Part shown: piece after piece, positions 33,463 to 43,123 of the stretch
How positions within the stretch are numbered: the stretch's first letter is position 1
Layout: each line of letters begins with the position of its first letter
Position numbers and translations under genes: made by a program
Notes under the pieces: model-generated
Databases searched by the model: none
What the model saw: only the letters and a program-made list of their open reading frames with translations
What the model was told of the DNA's origin: nothing
NCBI RefSeq assembly: GCF_965203655.1
Contig: NZ_CBDBDD010000001.1
Coordinates: 1-64,000 of the forward strand
Direction of reading: 5' to 3'
DNA: 64,000 nt
DNA from: Poriferisodalis sp965203655
Lineage (GTDB): Bacteria > Actinomycetota > Acidimicrobiia > Acidimicrobiales > Poriferisodalaceae

Positions 33463-34512
33463 CTACTCGGCCCAGGCCTTGACTTGGGAGATCACGTCGA
33501 GGGGGTTCTCGGTCTCCGGCGGGATGGTGATGTCGAGGTACGACACGCCCACCGAGCGGTACACCTCGATGCGTTCCTTCACGCGCTCGGGGTCGCCGGT
33601 GAGGCTGGCACGGTCGACGTAGTCGTCGGGCACTGCGGCGAACGCCTCGTCTCGCTTGCCGGTCAGGAACAGGTCCTGGATCTTCTCGGCCTCGTCCACG
33701 TAGCCGTAGCGCTTGAACAGGTCGTTGTAGAAGTTCTTGTCACGAGCGCCCATGCCGCCGACATAGAAGCCCACGTTGTCGCGCACGCCCTTTCGGACCC
33801 CGTCGACCATCGGGCCCGAGCCCATCGCCACGGTGCCGCCGGCCACGATCTGCAGGTCGGCCAGGTCGTCGGAGCGCTTGGCGCCGCCTGCCGCCAGTGC
33901 ATCGCCCCACACGTCGTTGAACTTCTCGGGCAGGAAGTGGATGGGCTGCCACACCTCGGCGAGCTCGGCAGTCATCTCCACGTTGCGAGGGCCGATCGAA
34001 GCGACCGCAATCGGGATGTCCCGGCGGTGCGGTTTGGCCATGAGCTTGAGCGGCTTGCCCAGGCCCGTGCCGCCGTCGTAGGGCAGGCTGACGGCACTGC
34101 CCTCGTGAACCACCCGGTCGCCCGACCACACCTTGCGGCAGATCTCGATCACGTCGCGGGTCCGTCCCATCGGCTTGGAGAACGGCACGCCGTGCCAGCC
34201 CTCGATCACCTGGGGTCCCGAAGTGCCCAGGCCCAGGATGAACCGTCCTTCGGACAGCGTGTCGATGGTCATCGCGGTCTGGGCGATGATGGCGGGGCTG
34301 CGGGAGTAGATGGGCAGGATGCCGGTCATGAGCTGGATGCGCTCGGTCTTGGCGGCCACATACGCCAGCGTCGACACCAAGTCGAAGCCGTAGATTTCGC
34401 CGCCCCAGATCATGTCGACGCCGGCGGCTTCGAGATCTGTCACATGCTGGGTGAGACGCTTGGGGTCGAGGCTCGCACCCGCTCCGATCGCCATGGATAT
34501 CTTCATCGTCAT
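33463..34512 (-). CDS. LLM-class F420-dependent oxidoreductase
   Basis: This 349-residue protein has a luciferase-like TIM barrel with MKISMAIGAGA, GVDMIWGGEIYGFDLVS, TDTLSEGRFILGLGTSGP-like features (here IDTLSEGRFILGLGTSGPQV), and the C-terminal helical end. Members use coenzyme F420 for hydride transfer. It is one of three LLM proteins in the window (also at 39186 and 48850), which supports F420 use by the host. Its substrate is unknown. Confidence 0.9.
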   Translation of the reverse strand: MTMKISMAIGAGASLDPKRLTQHVTDLEAAGVDMIWGGEIYGFDLVSTLAYVAAKTERIQLMTGILPIYSRSPAIIAQTAMTIDTLSEGRFILGLGTSGPQVIEGWHGVPFSKPMGRTRDVIEICRKVWSGDRVVHEGSAVSLPYDGGTGLGKPLKLMAKPHRRDIPIAVASIGPRNVEMTAELAEVWQPIHFLPEKFNDVWGDALAAGGAKRSDDLADLQIVAGGTVAMGSGPMVDGVRKGVRDNVGFYVGGMGARDKNFYNDLFKRYGYVDEAEKIQDLFLTGKRDEAFAAVPDDYVDRASLTGDPERVKERIEVYRSVGVSYLDITIPPETENPLDVISQVKAWAE

Positions 34513-34614
34513 ACTCCGTCGTGCTCGCTGCTGCGTTCAGTCGGCGCGAATGCTAGGAGCAACGTCGCGTCGATGACGGGGCAAGCATCGGCACGAACCA
34601 TGTTGGGAGGATCG

Positions 34615-35808
34615 GTGCACGACAACGACGAAGCCGCTGACGAAGTAGCCGATGAGATCATCGAGACGCTGAGGCGCTGGGTGGACGAGGTCGTGGTGCC
34701 GGGGTCGTCGGCCCTGGAGCTGGCTGACGAGTACCCGACCGAGATGGCCGAACAGATGGAGGAGTTCGGCCTGTTCGGCGCCACCATTCCCGAATCGCAC
34801 GGCGGGCTCGACCTCGACCACGTGACCTACGCCCGGGTGATCGAGGAGCTGTCGCGCGGCTGGATGTCGCTGGCGGGGATCGTCAACAGCCATCTCATCT
34901 GCGCCAAGCTCATCTCCCGGTTCGGCACCGACGACCAGCGCGACCGATCGCTGCCACCCATGGCCACCGGCAAGCTTCGCGGCTGCTTCTCGCTGTCTGA
35001 GCCCGACAGCGGCTCGGACGCGGGAGCGCTGCGCTGCCGTGCGGTGCGCGACGGGGACGAGTTCGTCATCAACGGCACGAAGATGTGGGTCACCAACGGT
35101 GAGCGTGCTGGCATCGTGGCGCTGCTGGCTCGGGTGCCGGAAGGCGACCCCTCCGGCAGCTCGGGCATCACCTGCTTCCTGGTCGACAAGACGCCGGGCA
35201 AGCACTCAGGCGGCATCACCGTCAGCCGCAAGATCGACAAGATCGGCTACCGCGGACTCGAGACTGTCGAGATGTCCTACATCGACCACCGGGTGCCCGC
35301 AGACCGGGTGCTGGGCGGCGACGGTCTCGATGGAGATGGCGGCATCGGCAACGGCCTGCGCTGGGCGCTCGCTGCGCTGGAACTGGGGCGCATCAACGTG
35401 GCAGCGCGCGGTGTCGGCGTGGCTCAGGCTGCATATGACGCCGCGGTCGCGTACGCGAAGCAGCGCGAAGCCTTTGGCAAGCCGATCGCCAAGCACCAGG
35501 CGATCGCGTTCAAGATCGCCGAGATGGCCACCAAGCTGCACGCCGCCCGGCTGATGACTTATGACGCCGCCCGCAAGGCCGACGCTGGCGAACGGGTCGA
35601 CCTGGCTGCGGGCATGGCCAAGCTGTTCGCCTCGGAGACGGCTGCGGAGCTGTCGCTGGACGCTATGCGCATCCACGGCGGCAACGGCTTCTCCACCGAG
35701 TACCCGGTGGAGCGCTACTACCGCGATGCCCCGCTCATGATCATCGGCGAGGGCACGAGCGAGATCCAGAAGCTGGTCATCAGCCGGGCGCTGCTCGCGG
35801 ACGACTGA
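34615..35808 (+). CDS. Acyl-CoA dehydrogenase
   Basis: This roughly 397-residue enzyme has the acyl-CoA dehydrogenase layout: FGATIPESHGGLDLDHV, CFSLSEPDSGSDAGALRC, INGTKMWVTNGERAG, the C-terminal RDAPLMIIGEGTSEIQKLVI, and the catalytic-region signature MRIHGGNGFSTEYPVER. The GTG at 34615 follows a strong GGGAGG site; ATGs at 34573 and 34600 are alternatives. The gene is divergent from the LLM oxidoreductase and is followed 51 bp later by an FAD oxidase on the same strand. Confidence 0.92.
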   Translation: MHDNDEAADEVADEIIETLRRWVDEVVVPGSSALELADEYPTEMAEQMEEFGLFGATIPESHGGLDLDHVTYARVIEELSRGWMSLAGIVNSHLICAKLISRFGTDDQRDRSLPPMATGKLRGCFSLSEPDSGSDAGALRCRAVRDGDEFVINGTKMWVTNGERAGIVALLARVPEGDPSGSSGITCFLVDKTPGKHSGGITVSRKIDKIGYRGLETVEMSYIDHRVPADRVLGGDGLDGDGGIGNGLRWALAALELGRINVAARGVGVAQAAYDAAVAYAKQREAFGKPIAKHQAIAFKIAEMATKLHAARLMTYDAARKADAGERVDLAAGMAKLFASETAAELSLDAMRIHGGNGFSTEYPVERYYRDAPLMIIGEGTSEIQKLVISRALLADD

Positions 35809-35859
35809 GACGACGGCGACGCGCCTAGGTTGACGGGCGCACAGCTGGAGGTACGAGTC

Positions 35860-37461
35860 ATGGCAGATCGCAAGTCGTTCTGGGCGTGGTGCTTGGAGTC
35901 CGAAGAGCCGACCGACGCAGAACGGTCTGAGCTGGCCAAGAAGCTCTCGGCCCAGTACGGCACCGAGATCACCGCGAAGCCGGTGCCGTCGGTGAATGAC
36001 GCCGACCTGCGTGCGCCCCGCATAGCTATTCCCGACTCGGTTGCCGGTTGGTGCTCGACCAGCACCTACGACCGGGCCCGCTACGCCTACGGTGCCCACT
36101 TCACCGAGCGGGTGCGGGCCTTCAACCTCGACTTCCCGAATCCGCCGGATGTGGTGGCGCACCCCCGCAGCGACACCGAGGTCGAGGCCACGCTCGACTG
36201 GTGCGATGCCAACGGCTACATCGCGGTGCCCTATGGCGGCGGCTCGTCAGTGGTCTGGGGTTTGACTCCGCCTGAAGACCGCGGGCCAACCGTGGTGATC
36301 TCGCTGGACCAGCTCGATCAGGTGCTCGAGATCGACGACGTGTCTCGCGCGGCTCGCATCCAGGCCGGCGTATTCGGCCCGCACCTCGAGGACCAGCTGC
36401 GTCCCAGCGGGCACACGCTGCGCCACTTCCCGCAGTCGTTCCGCTTCTCCACGCTCGGCGGCTGGATCGCCACACGCTCGGGCGGCCACTACGCCACCAA
36501 CCACACCCACATCGACGACTTCGTCGAGTCGACCCGGATGATCACGCCGTCGGGCTGGTGGGAATCGCGCCGGCTGCCCGGCTCTGGTGCCGGGCCGAGC
36601 CCAGACCGCATGGTGATCGGCTCGGAAGGCATCTACGGGATCATCACCGAGGCGTGGATGCGCATCCAGAAGCGCCCCACGTTCCGCGCCACGGCCGGCA
36701 TCACGTTCCCGTCATGGGAAGCCGGCTACGACGCCGTGCGGCACCTGGTTCAGGCCAAGCTGTGGCCGGCCAACCTGCGCATCCTGGACCCGGCCGAGGC
36801 CGGGCGCGCGGCGGGGATGGACGGCGAGCACGCGCTGGTCATCGTGTCGTTCGAATCGGCCGAGCTGACCCAGCGTCACAACGTCGCTCAAGCGGTCGAG
36901 ATCGCGCGTGAGTGCAACGGCTACGTGCCCGACGACGAGATTCACATCGACGACGGCACCGGAACGCCTACCGGCAGGGGCGGCGCGGTCGGCGCGTGGC
37001 GCAACGCGTTCATCGGCGTGGGCAACGGCGTGGAGACCTCGCTGGGGCTGATCAACGACACCTTCGAGACCGCCATCACCTGGGACCGGTGGCCCGAATT
37101 CGACGCCGTCGTGCGCGAGAAGGTCGGCGCAGTGCTGGCCGAGGTCTTCGGCGACCACCACTCGCTGTCGTGCCGCTTCACCCACGTCTACACCGACGGC
37201 CCTGCGCCGTACTACACGTGGTCGGGCATGGGCACCCCGGGTGGCGAGATCGAACAGTGGCAGATCGTCAAGGACGCCGCCAACGAGGCACTCGAGGCCG
37301 CCGGCGGCACGTGCACGCACCATCACGCGGTGGGCCGCATGCACCGTCCGAACGCTTACGACCGTCAGCGCCCCGAGCTCTTCGCCGAAGCGATCCGGGC
37401 TGCCAAGAAGCGGCTCGACCCAAACGGCATCCTCAACCCGGGCGTCCTCATCGACCCCTGA
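35860..37461 (+). CDS. FAD-binding oxidase, alkylglycerone-phosphate-synthase-like
   Basis: This 533-residue VAO/PCMH flavoprotein has the FAD-binding domain (VVAHPRSDTEVEATLDWC, VPYGGGSSVVWGL, LGGWIATRSGGHYAT, GSEGIYGIITEAWMRIQKRP). Its C-terminal part (CRFTHVYTDGPAPYYTW, HHHAVGRMH) matches the AGPS-like subgroup of FAD-linked oxidases. Relatives include ether-lipid AGPS and other alpha-hydroxyacid or cresol-type oxidases. The ATG is 8 nt after GGAGG. It follows an acyl-CoA dehydrogenase and may act on a lipid substrate. Confidence 0.87.
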   Translation: MADRKSFWAWCLESEEPTDAERSELAKKLSAQYGTEITAKPVPSVNDADLRAPRIAIPDSVAGWCSTSTYDRARYAYGAHFTERVRAFNLDFPNPPDVVAHPRSDTEVEATLDWCDANGYIAVPYGGGSSVVWGLTPPEDRGPTVVISLDQLDQVLEIDDVSRAARIQAGVFGPHLEDQLRPSGHTLRHFPQSFRFSTLGGWIATRSGGHYATNHTHIDDFVESTRMITPSGWWESRRLPGSGAGPSPDRMVIGSEGIYGIITEAWMRIQKRPTFRATAGITFPSWEAGYDAVRHLVQAKLWPANLRILDPAEAGRAAGMDGEHALVIVSFESAELTQRHNVAQAVEIARECNGYVPDDEIHIDDGTGTPTGRGGAVGAWRNAFIGVGNGVETSLGLINDTFETAITWDRWPEFDAVVREKVGAVLAEVFGDHHSLSCRFTHVYTDGPAPYYTWSGMGTPGGEIEQWQIVKDAANEALEAAGGTCTHHHAVGRMHRPNAYDRQRPELFAEAIRAAKKRLDPNGILNPGVLIDP

Positions 37462-37462
37462 T

Positions 37463-39127
37463 TCAGCGGCAGCCGCCGCTGTCCGCATCCCAGACGCAGT
37501 CTGGCGTTCCGCCATTCACGTCGACGACACTCGAGGCAACCCAAGCGTGCGACAAAGCGTCGTACCGGCTGACGCCGGAGCCCTCGACCGGGAAGGCATC
37601 CGCATTGCCATTCATGGCAAACGCGACGGCCTCGGGGAACATCGGGTGACGGATGTCGATCGCCCGCACAGCCAAGATGAAGTTCGTCCTGGTGAGTCCG
37701 CCGGGCAGTTCGGCAGCAATACGCAGCGCCTCCACGTACGGGTAGCCCAGCATGTAGCCGTTGCCGAACATCGAGATGGCGGGATCGAGGCCATTGGCTT
37801 CAAGGCTCTGGATCACGAACTGAACGAACACATCGTGCTCAGCAAGCGCCGCGTCGGTGATGTCCTTGACTCCGCCTCCGACAACCAGCCAGCCATGCCC
37901 TGCATCGCCTGCAGGTGCGATCCAACTCGAAGGCGTAGCGCAGACAGACGGCGTGAACGCCGCAGCCAGCTCCTCCTTCAAGCCCGACTCTGCGACCTCC
38001 TCGATGGCCAGCAGGCACGCGTTGCCGGCAGTCATCGAGATGAACACATCCGGGCCGCTTGACGCCAGAGTTGCGATTTCCTCGGTGAGCGTCGATGCCG
38101 CCGGCGCATGACGCGCAGAGACGAACTCACTCACAACGCCAGGATTGCTTTCCGCGTACTGGCGGAAACTCGACTCGTAGACCGGCCCGAATCCGTAATC
38201 CGCCGCCAATCCGGCAACGACGACGGGCAGCTCGTCAGCGAGGTTCTCCTTGATCCACCTTCCCCAGAGCACTGCTTCGGTCGCGTGCGACAGGATGCTG
38301 CCGGTGGTCCATGGGTGAACCTGCGGATCGCCCCACGCAGGGTGACCGGTCCACACGAACGGCTGCGGGATGCACTGGTCATTGAGCGAGTCGTACACGG
38401 CCAGCGTGTTCGGCGAGCCCAGCGTGTGGATCGCGAAGACGTTGTCGTTCTGGAGCAGATCATTGACGTGCTCGATCGTCTTGGTTGCTTCGTTGGCATC
38501 GTCACGAGATTGCATGACGACACGAAGGCCCCTGACGCCACCCTGCGCGTTGACGTAGTCGAGATAGGTCATCCAACCTAAGCGTGCGCTGTCATACGAC
38601 GCGAGCCGGCCCGTTTGCGGACCGATCTGGCCGATGCGAATCTCGGTGTCGGTGATTCCCTCGGTGTCCGACCAATCGGCCGGGCACTCGTTCAGGTCGA
38701 TCTCGAAGCCTTCGGGGCCACGGAGGATGTTGTCGTCACCGATACCCCACTGGCCTGACTCGATGCGGTCTCGGATTCGCTCGACGACCCGCGCACGCCG
38801 GTCGGCAGCTTCTTCGAAGAGCGCCTCGATGGTGGGGACTTCAGGCTCCGCAATCTCCGCTTCCTCTTCGGCGGTCATATGCTCTTGTTCGGAGGCCTCC
38901 TCGATGTCCTGCTGATGTGGAGTGCCGGCCGATTCGGAGGGCTCCTCGTCGACTGTCTCGTCGACTGCCTCGTCGTCATCGGCTGTTTCCCGCGCCGCCA
39001 CGGCGTCGGTGTCCTGCGTCGCTGCGACCTCATCAGGGTCATCGACACGGATGCATGCAGCCGCTGCGAGCGAGAGCGAGCAGAACAGCACGAGCAGACG
39101 CACACGCCGACTCTTGAACAGTGTCAT
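37463..39127 (-). CDS. Lipoprotein substrate-binding protein (branched-chain amino acid ABC type)
   Basis: This 554-residue protein has a lipoprotein signal peptide with lipobox LAAAAC. A very acidic, low-complexity linker follows (about 30-110, many Asp/Glu). Then comes a type-1 periplasmic binding domain of the LivJ family (EIRIGQIGPQTGRLASYDSA, YLDYVNAQGGVRGL, VVAGLAADYGFGPVYESSF). It binds a small amphipathic solute outside the membrane. No permease or ATPase gene lies next to it, so it is an orphan or serves a distant transporter. It ends 1 bp from the convergent FAD oxidase stop. Confidence 0.88.
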   Translation of the reverse strand: MTLFKSRRVRLLVLFCSLSLAAAACIRVDDPDEVAATQDTDAVAARETADDDEAVDETVDEEPSESAGTPHQQDIEEASEQEHMTAEEEAEIAEPEVPTIEALFEEAADRRARVVERIRDRIESGQWGIGDDNILRGPEGFEIDLNECPADWSDTEGITDTEIRIGQIGPQTGRLASYDSARLGWMTYLDYVNAQGGVRGLRVVMQSRDDANEATKTIEHVNDLLQNDNVFAIHTLGSPNTLAVYDSLNDQCIPQPFVWTGHPAWGDPQVHPWTTGSILSHATEAVLWGRWIKENLADELPVVVAGLAADYGFGPVYESSFRQYAESNPGVVSEFVSARHAPAASTLTEEIATLASSGPDVFISMTAGNACLLAIEEVAESGLKEELAAAFTPSVCATPSSWIAPAGDAGHGWLVVGGGVKDITDAALAEHDVFVQFVIQSLEANGLDPAISMFGNGYMLGYPYVEALRIAAELPGGLTRTNFILAVRAIDIRHPMFPEAVAFAMNGNADAFPVEGSGVSRYDALSHAWVASSVVDVNGGTPDCVWDADSGGCR

Positions 39128-39185
39128 GGTTCCATCCTCGCCCGATTCGGCAGGCCCGTACCGCCACGGCATAGCGTGTCGCCCC

Positions 39186-40103
39186 ATGGAATGGGGAGTC
39201 ACTCTGCCGCATCTGGGCCGCGTCGGTACTCGCGACGGGCTCATCACGTTCGCCTCCGAAGTCGACCGGCTCGGCTTTGCGTCGGGCTGGGCGTCCGATC
39301 ATGTCTGCTGGCCCGCCGAACTGGTGTCGCAGTATCCCTACAGCGACGACGGCTCGTTCCCGGCGCCGCCCAAGACGGGATGGCTCGACCCGATTGGCAC
39401 GCTGCTGTTCGTCGCGGCCGTCACCGACAATCTGCGCCTCGGGTTCAGCGTGCTGATCCTGCCGTACCGGCCGCCGGTCGAGACGGCCAAGCGCCTTGCG
39501 ACCATCGACGTGCTGTCGGAGGGCCGGCTCATCCTGGGCGTGGGCGTGGGCTGGATGCGCGAGGAAGCCGAGGTGCTGGGCATGCCGTGGGACCGCCGCG
39601 GCAAGCGCTCAGACGAGCAGCTCGAGGTGTTCCGCACGCTGTTCACTGACGACGATCCCAGCTTCGACGGCGAGTTCTACTCGTTTCCCTCGGTCGGCTT
39701 CGAGCCCAAGCCGGTGCAGGACCCCGTGCCGGTGTGGGTGGGAGGCAACACGGCCGCCGCGTATCGACGGGTGGCGCGGCATGGGCACGGCTTCCATGCG
39801 GCCTTCGAGACGGTTGAAGTCGTCGCAGCGGGGTGGCGCCAAGTCGGCGAGGCATGCGACGCCGCGGGGCGCGACCGCGACGAGATCACGCTGTCGCTGC
39901 GCTACTACCTCGATCCGGCATCGGCCATGAAGCCGGCGGTGTCAGTGGCCGGCAGCACCGAGGAGATGATCGACAGCGTCGGGCGGATCGCCGAGGCCGG
40001 CGTGACGCATCTGGTGCTCGACCCGGTGGCGCGGGGCGGCATCGAGGGTCGCCTCGACGCGCTGCGAGCCTTCATGGCTGACGTCGCGCCGCACTTCTCG
40101 TAA
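39186..40103 (+). CDS. LLM-class F420-dependent oxidoreductase
   Basis: This 305-residue luciferase-like protein has MEWGVTLPHLGRVG, the strand-helix ASDHVCWP, TIDVLSEGRLILGVGVGWM, PVPVWVGGNTAAAYRR and the C-terminal VTHLVLDP. It resembles TIGR03619-type F420-dependent enzymes by pattern. It is divergent from the lipoprotein gene, with 58 bp between the starts. Its substrate is unknown. Confidence 0.9.
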   Translation: MEWGVTLPHLGRVGTRDGLITFASEVDRLGFASGWASDHVCWPAELVSQYPYSDDGSFPAPPKTGWLDPIGTLLFVAAVTDNLRLGFSVLILPYRPPVETAKRLATIDVLSEGRLILGVGVGWMREEAEVLGMPWDRRGKRSDEQLEVFRTLFTDDDPSFDGEFYSFPSVGFEPKPVQDPVPVWVGGNTAAAYRRVARHGHGFHAAFETVEVVAAGWRQVGEACDAAGRDRDEITLSLRYYLDPASAMKPAVSVAGSTEEMIDSVGRIAEAGVTHLVLDPVARGGIEGRLDALRAFMADVAPHFS

Positions 40104-40158
40104 CGCTCGAGGTGAAATTCAGCCACTCGATCGGGCGGCCCTGCGGCAGACTCGCTGC

Positions 40159-42141
40159 GTGCTGTGGGGTTCCTCGCTGGGCAAGTCGTACCCGCCGCGG
40201 CGGCTGTTCGCCGACGTGGATGTGCAGCTCGCGCCCGGGCGGCGCATCGCCTTGGTGGGCGGCAACGGCATCGGCAAGACGACGCTGCTCGAGATCCTGG
40301 CCGGCATCAAGGAGCCCGATGAGGGCGAGGTCCATCGCCAGAGCGGGCTGACGATCGGCTACCTGCCCCAGGAACTCGACGACATCACCGAAGGGACGGT
40401 GCTGGACGCGACCCTGGCGGGGTCCGGCGACATCACCGCGATGACGACGGAACTGAGATCGCTCGAGGCTCGGCTGGCCGAAGTCGACGCGGCAGATCAC
40501 GACGAGGTGCTCGCCCGCTACGGCGAGCTGGAGGCGCGTTTCCGCCAGATCGGCGGGTACGGCTTCGAGGCGGAGGCTCACCGGGTGCTGGCCGGGCTGG
40601 GTTTCGCCCCCGACGACGCGCAGCGGCCGGTCGCGCAGCTGTCGGGCGGGTGGCGGATGCGGGTAGCGCTCGGGCAGCTCCTGCTGGCCAAGCCCGATGT
40701 GCTGCTGGCTGACGAGCCCACCAACCACCTCGATGTCGACTCGGTGGCGTGGCTGGAGGATCAGCTCGCCACGTGGGAGGGCGGGCTGCTGTTCGTCAGC
40801 CACGACCGCGACTTCATCGACGCGGTCGCCAATCGTGTCATCGAGATGGACGGCACGAGCGCGTACGAGCACGTCGGCGGTTTCGCGGAATTCGTTGCGG
40901 CTCGCGAGGAGCGGCTCGCGGCCGCCGAAGCCGCGGCGGCACAGCAGGCGCGCCGCCGGGCGCATACCGAGCGCTTCATCGAGCGCTTCCGTTACAAGGC
41001 CACCAAGGCCCGCCAGGTGCAGAGCCGCATCAAGGCACTGGCGAAGATCGAACCGGTCGAGGCGCCGAGCCGCAAGGAGCTGGCCGCACGCTTCGGCTTC
41101 GGCACGCCGCGGCGTTCGTCGCGGGTCGTCACCGAGCTGATCGACGCCACGCTGGGCTACGCCGACGGCGACGAGCCGGTGCTCGAAGGCGTGAACCTGG
41201 TCATCGAACGCGGCACGAAGGTGGGCGTGGTCGGTCCCAACGGCGCCGGCAAGACGACGCTGCTGCGGGTGCTGCAGGGCAATCTCGGTGTGCTCGGCGG
41301 CGAGCTTCACCGGGGTCGAAACGTCGACATGGCCACCTTCGAGCAGCATCTCACCGAGGTCATGGACCCGCGCCGAACGGTCGTGGAGGAATTCACGGCG
41401 TCGGTGGGCGACCAGCCGGGACGAAATGTGCGCACGATGCTCGGCGGTTTCGGTTTTCCGGGCGACGCGGCAGACAGCAAGGTGGCCGACCTGTCGGGCG
41501 GCGAGCGCACACGGCTGGCGCTCGGGATCACGATGGCCAACCCGGTCAATTTGCTGGTGCTCGATGAGCCCACCAATCATCTCGACCTGCCGAGCTGCGA
41601 CCTGCTCGAGGATGCGCTGTCGGTGTACCCGGGCACGGTGCTGCTGGTGACTCACGACCGTCACCTCATCCGCAGCGTGGCCGACTCGCTCATCGTGGTG
41701 CGCGACGGCACCGCGACGCTGCACCAGGGCGTCGACGAAGAGCTGCTGCGTCCCCCGGGGCTGAGCACCAGACGGACTGCTGGTGGCAGCACCGGAGGGC
41801 GGATCACCGAGGGCCGGCCCGACAGCACCCCCGACACGCCGACATCCCGAGCTGCCGCTGCCGAGCGGCGCCGTGCGGGGGCCAGCAAGCGTCAAGCTGC
41901 GCACGACGCGACTGCGGGCCTGCGCCGGGAACTCGCCGCAGCCGAGCGGGCCTGGGAGGCCGCTGAGCACCGCGTCGCGGAGCTGCAGGCGCTGCTGGGC
42001 GAGCCCGCCACCTACGACGATCCCGAACGTGCCCGCCAGGTCGCCGAGAACTACGGAGCGGCCAAGTCCGAGGCGATGCGCCACATGTCCGAATGCGAAT
42101 CCCTTCAACGACGCATCGACCGCGCCGCAGCCAGCCTGTAG
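40159..42141 (+). CDS. ABC-F family ATP-binding protein
   Basis: This 660-residue protein has two ATPase domains and no transmembrane part. Domain 1 has Walker A GGNGIGKTT, signature LSGGWRMR and LADEPTNHLD. Domain 2 has GPNGAGKTT, LSGGERTRLAL and LDEPTNHLD. Between them is the basic helical linker (RAHTERFIERFRYKATKARQ) that reaches into the ribosome in ABC-F factors. A C-terminal coiled coil follows. ABC-F proteins resolve stalled ribosomes or give antibiotic protection. It starts at GTG. Confidence 0.93.
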   Translation: MLWGSSLGKSYPPRRLFADVDVQLAPGRRIALVGGNGIGKTTLLEILAGIKEPDEGEVHRQSGLTIGYLPQELDDITEGTVLDATLAGSGDITAMTTELRSLEARLAEVDAADHDEVLARYGELEARFRQIGGYGFEAEAHRVLAGLGFAPDDAQRPVAQLSGGWRMRVALGQLLLAKPDVLLADEPTNHLDVDSVAWLEDQLATWEGGLLFVSHDRDFIDAVANRVIEMDGTSAYEHVGGFAEFVAAREERLAAAEAAAAQQARRRAHTERFIERFRYKATKARQVQSRIKALAKIEPVEAPSRKELAARFGFGTPRRSSRVVTELIDATLGYADGDEPVLEGVNLVIERGTKVGVVGPNGAGKTTLLRVLQGNLGVLGGELHRGRNVDMATFEQHLTEVMDPRRTVVEEFTASVGDQPGRNVRTMLGGFGFPGDAADSKVADLSGGERTRLALGITMANPVNLLVLDEPTNHLDLPSCDLLEDALSVYPGTVLLVTHDRHLIRSVADSLIVVRDGTATLHQGVDEELLRPPGLSTRRTAGGSTGGRITEGRPDSTPDTPTSRAAAAERRRAGASKRQAAHDATAGLRRELAAAERAWEAAEHRVAELQALLGEPATYDDPERARQVAENYGAAKSEAMRHMSECESLQRRIDRAAASL

Positions 42142-42156
42142 TCGACTCAGCGGCCG

Positions 42157-42981
42157 CTAAGCGCAGCCGTCGGACGGCGGCGCGACTGGCACATGATCGA
42201 CCGTGACCGTGCCGGGGCTGCCGTCGGCATGCCGGGAGAACGTGACCAGGCAGGCCGTCCCGTTCGACGGGATACCCATGGGTGCCCCGGGGTACCACGC
42301 GACGACATCGCCGACCGAGACATCGGTTGTCACGTGCCAGTGTCCGAGGGCCACGTAGTCCGCTCCGGTGGCCTCGATCTCTTCGGCGGCGATCGGCGAC
42401 GACCGGTGCGCGTCGTCGGCCGTCCGCTGGAAGTGCCCGTGCCCCGCGGCGATGAACCAGCCGTCATCGGGGCGGGCCGGCACGCCGGCGAGGGGCCGGT
42501 ACTCGGAATGGTGTAGGTCCATCGCCCGGCCCCACAGCGTCAGGTCGTGCTCGCCGAAGTGCAGCGTCGCGCCCTCGGGATCGTCGAGGAAGATCACGCC
42601 GGCGCCGGTGACTTCGAGCCGGTGCTCGTGGTCGGCATGGGTGCCCCACAGCGATTGCTCGTCGTGCACGTCGTGGTTGCCAGGGATGATGACGACCGAC
42701 GCGTCGACGTCGCCGAGCAGCTCCATGGTGTGCGCGACATCGGTCCGCTTCAGCCGGGCGTGATCGAACAGATCTCCGGCGATCAGCAGCACGTCGGCCC
42801 GGTGGGCGACCGCCGTGTGCGCGAGGGCGTGTATGGGGCATTGACAGACGTCACGGTGCGGGCCGTGCGGTCCACGTACGTGTCCGATGTGAACATCGGA
42901 CGTATGCAGGACGCGCAGCGGCTGGGTTGCCGCAGGAAACCCCGATTCAGCTGGCCCCTCCACAGCGAGACAGCTTGCCAC
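42157..42981 (-). CDS. Metallophosphoesterase (calcineurin-like, SbcD-like motifs)
   Basis: This 274-residue protein carries the five metal-binding motifs in order: HTSDVHIG, AGDLFDH, PGNHDVHD, AAGHGHF and LGHWH. The spacing fits small calcineurin-type phosphoesterases related to SbcD/Mre11, but no SbcC partner is adjacent. The GTG at 42981 is the longest start. A later GTG nearer the LRVLHTSDVH motif would shorten a poorly conserved leader. It converges with the ABC-F gene. Confidence 0.88.
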   Translation of the reverse strand: MASCLAVEGPAESGFPAATQPLRVLHTSDVHIGHVRGPHGPHRDVCQCPIHALAHTAVAHRADVLLIAGDLFDHARLKRTDVAHTMELLGDVDASVVIIPGNHDVHDEQSLWGTHADHEHRLEVTGAGVIFLDDPEGATLHFGEHDLTLWGRAMDLHHSEYRPLAGVPARPDDGWFIAAGHGHFQRTADDAHRSSPIAAEEIEATGADYVALGHWHVTTDVSVGDVVAWYPGAPMGIPSNGTACLVTFSRHADGSPGTVTVDHVPVAPPSDGCA

Positions 42982-43123
42982 GACACGCTGCCCGAGACTC
43001 CGAGCGGGATCGGAGACCGGTCACCGGGCGCAAGCCGTGTGTCGGCTGGGCGTCGGCGCTGCGGTGTCACTCGTTCGCTTGGGGTTCGTCCTCGCTTCAC
43101 CTGCGGGCGGTACCTTCGACACG

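Noticed and set aside
40072..42108. 678-codon minus-strand ORF
   Set aside because: It is fully antisense to the ABC-F gene with its two intact ATPase domains, and it has no recognisable domain.
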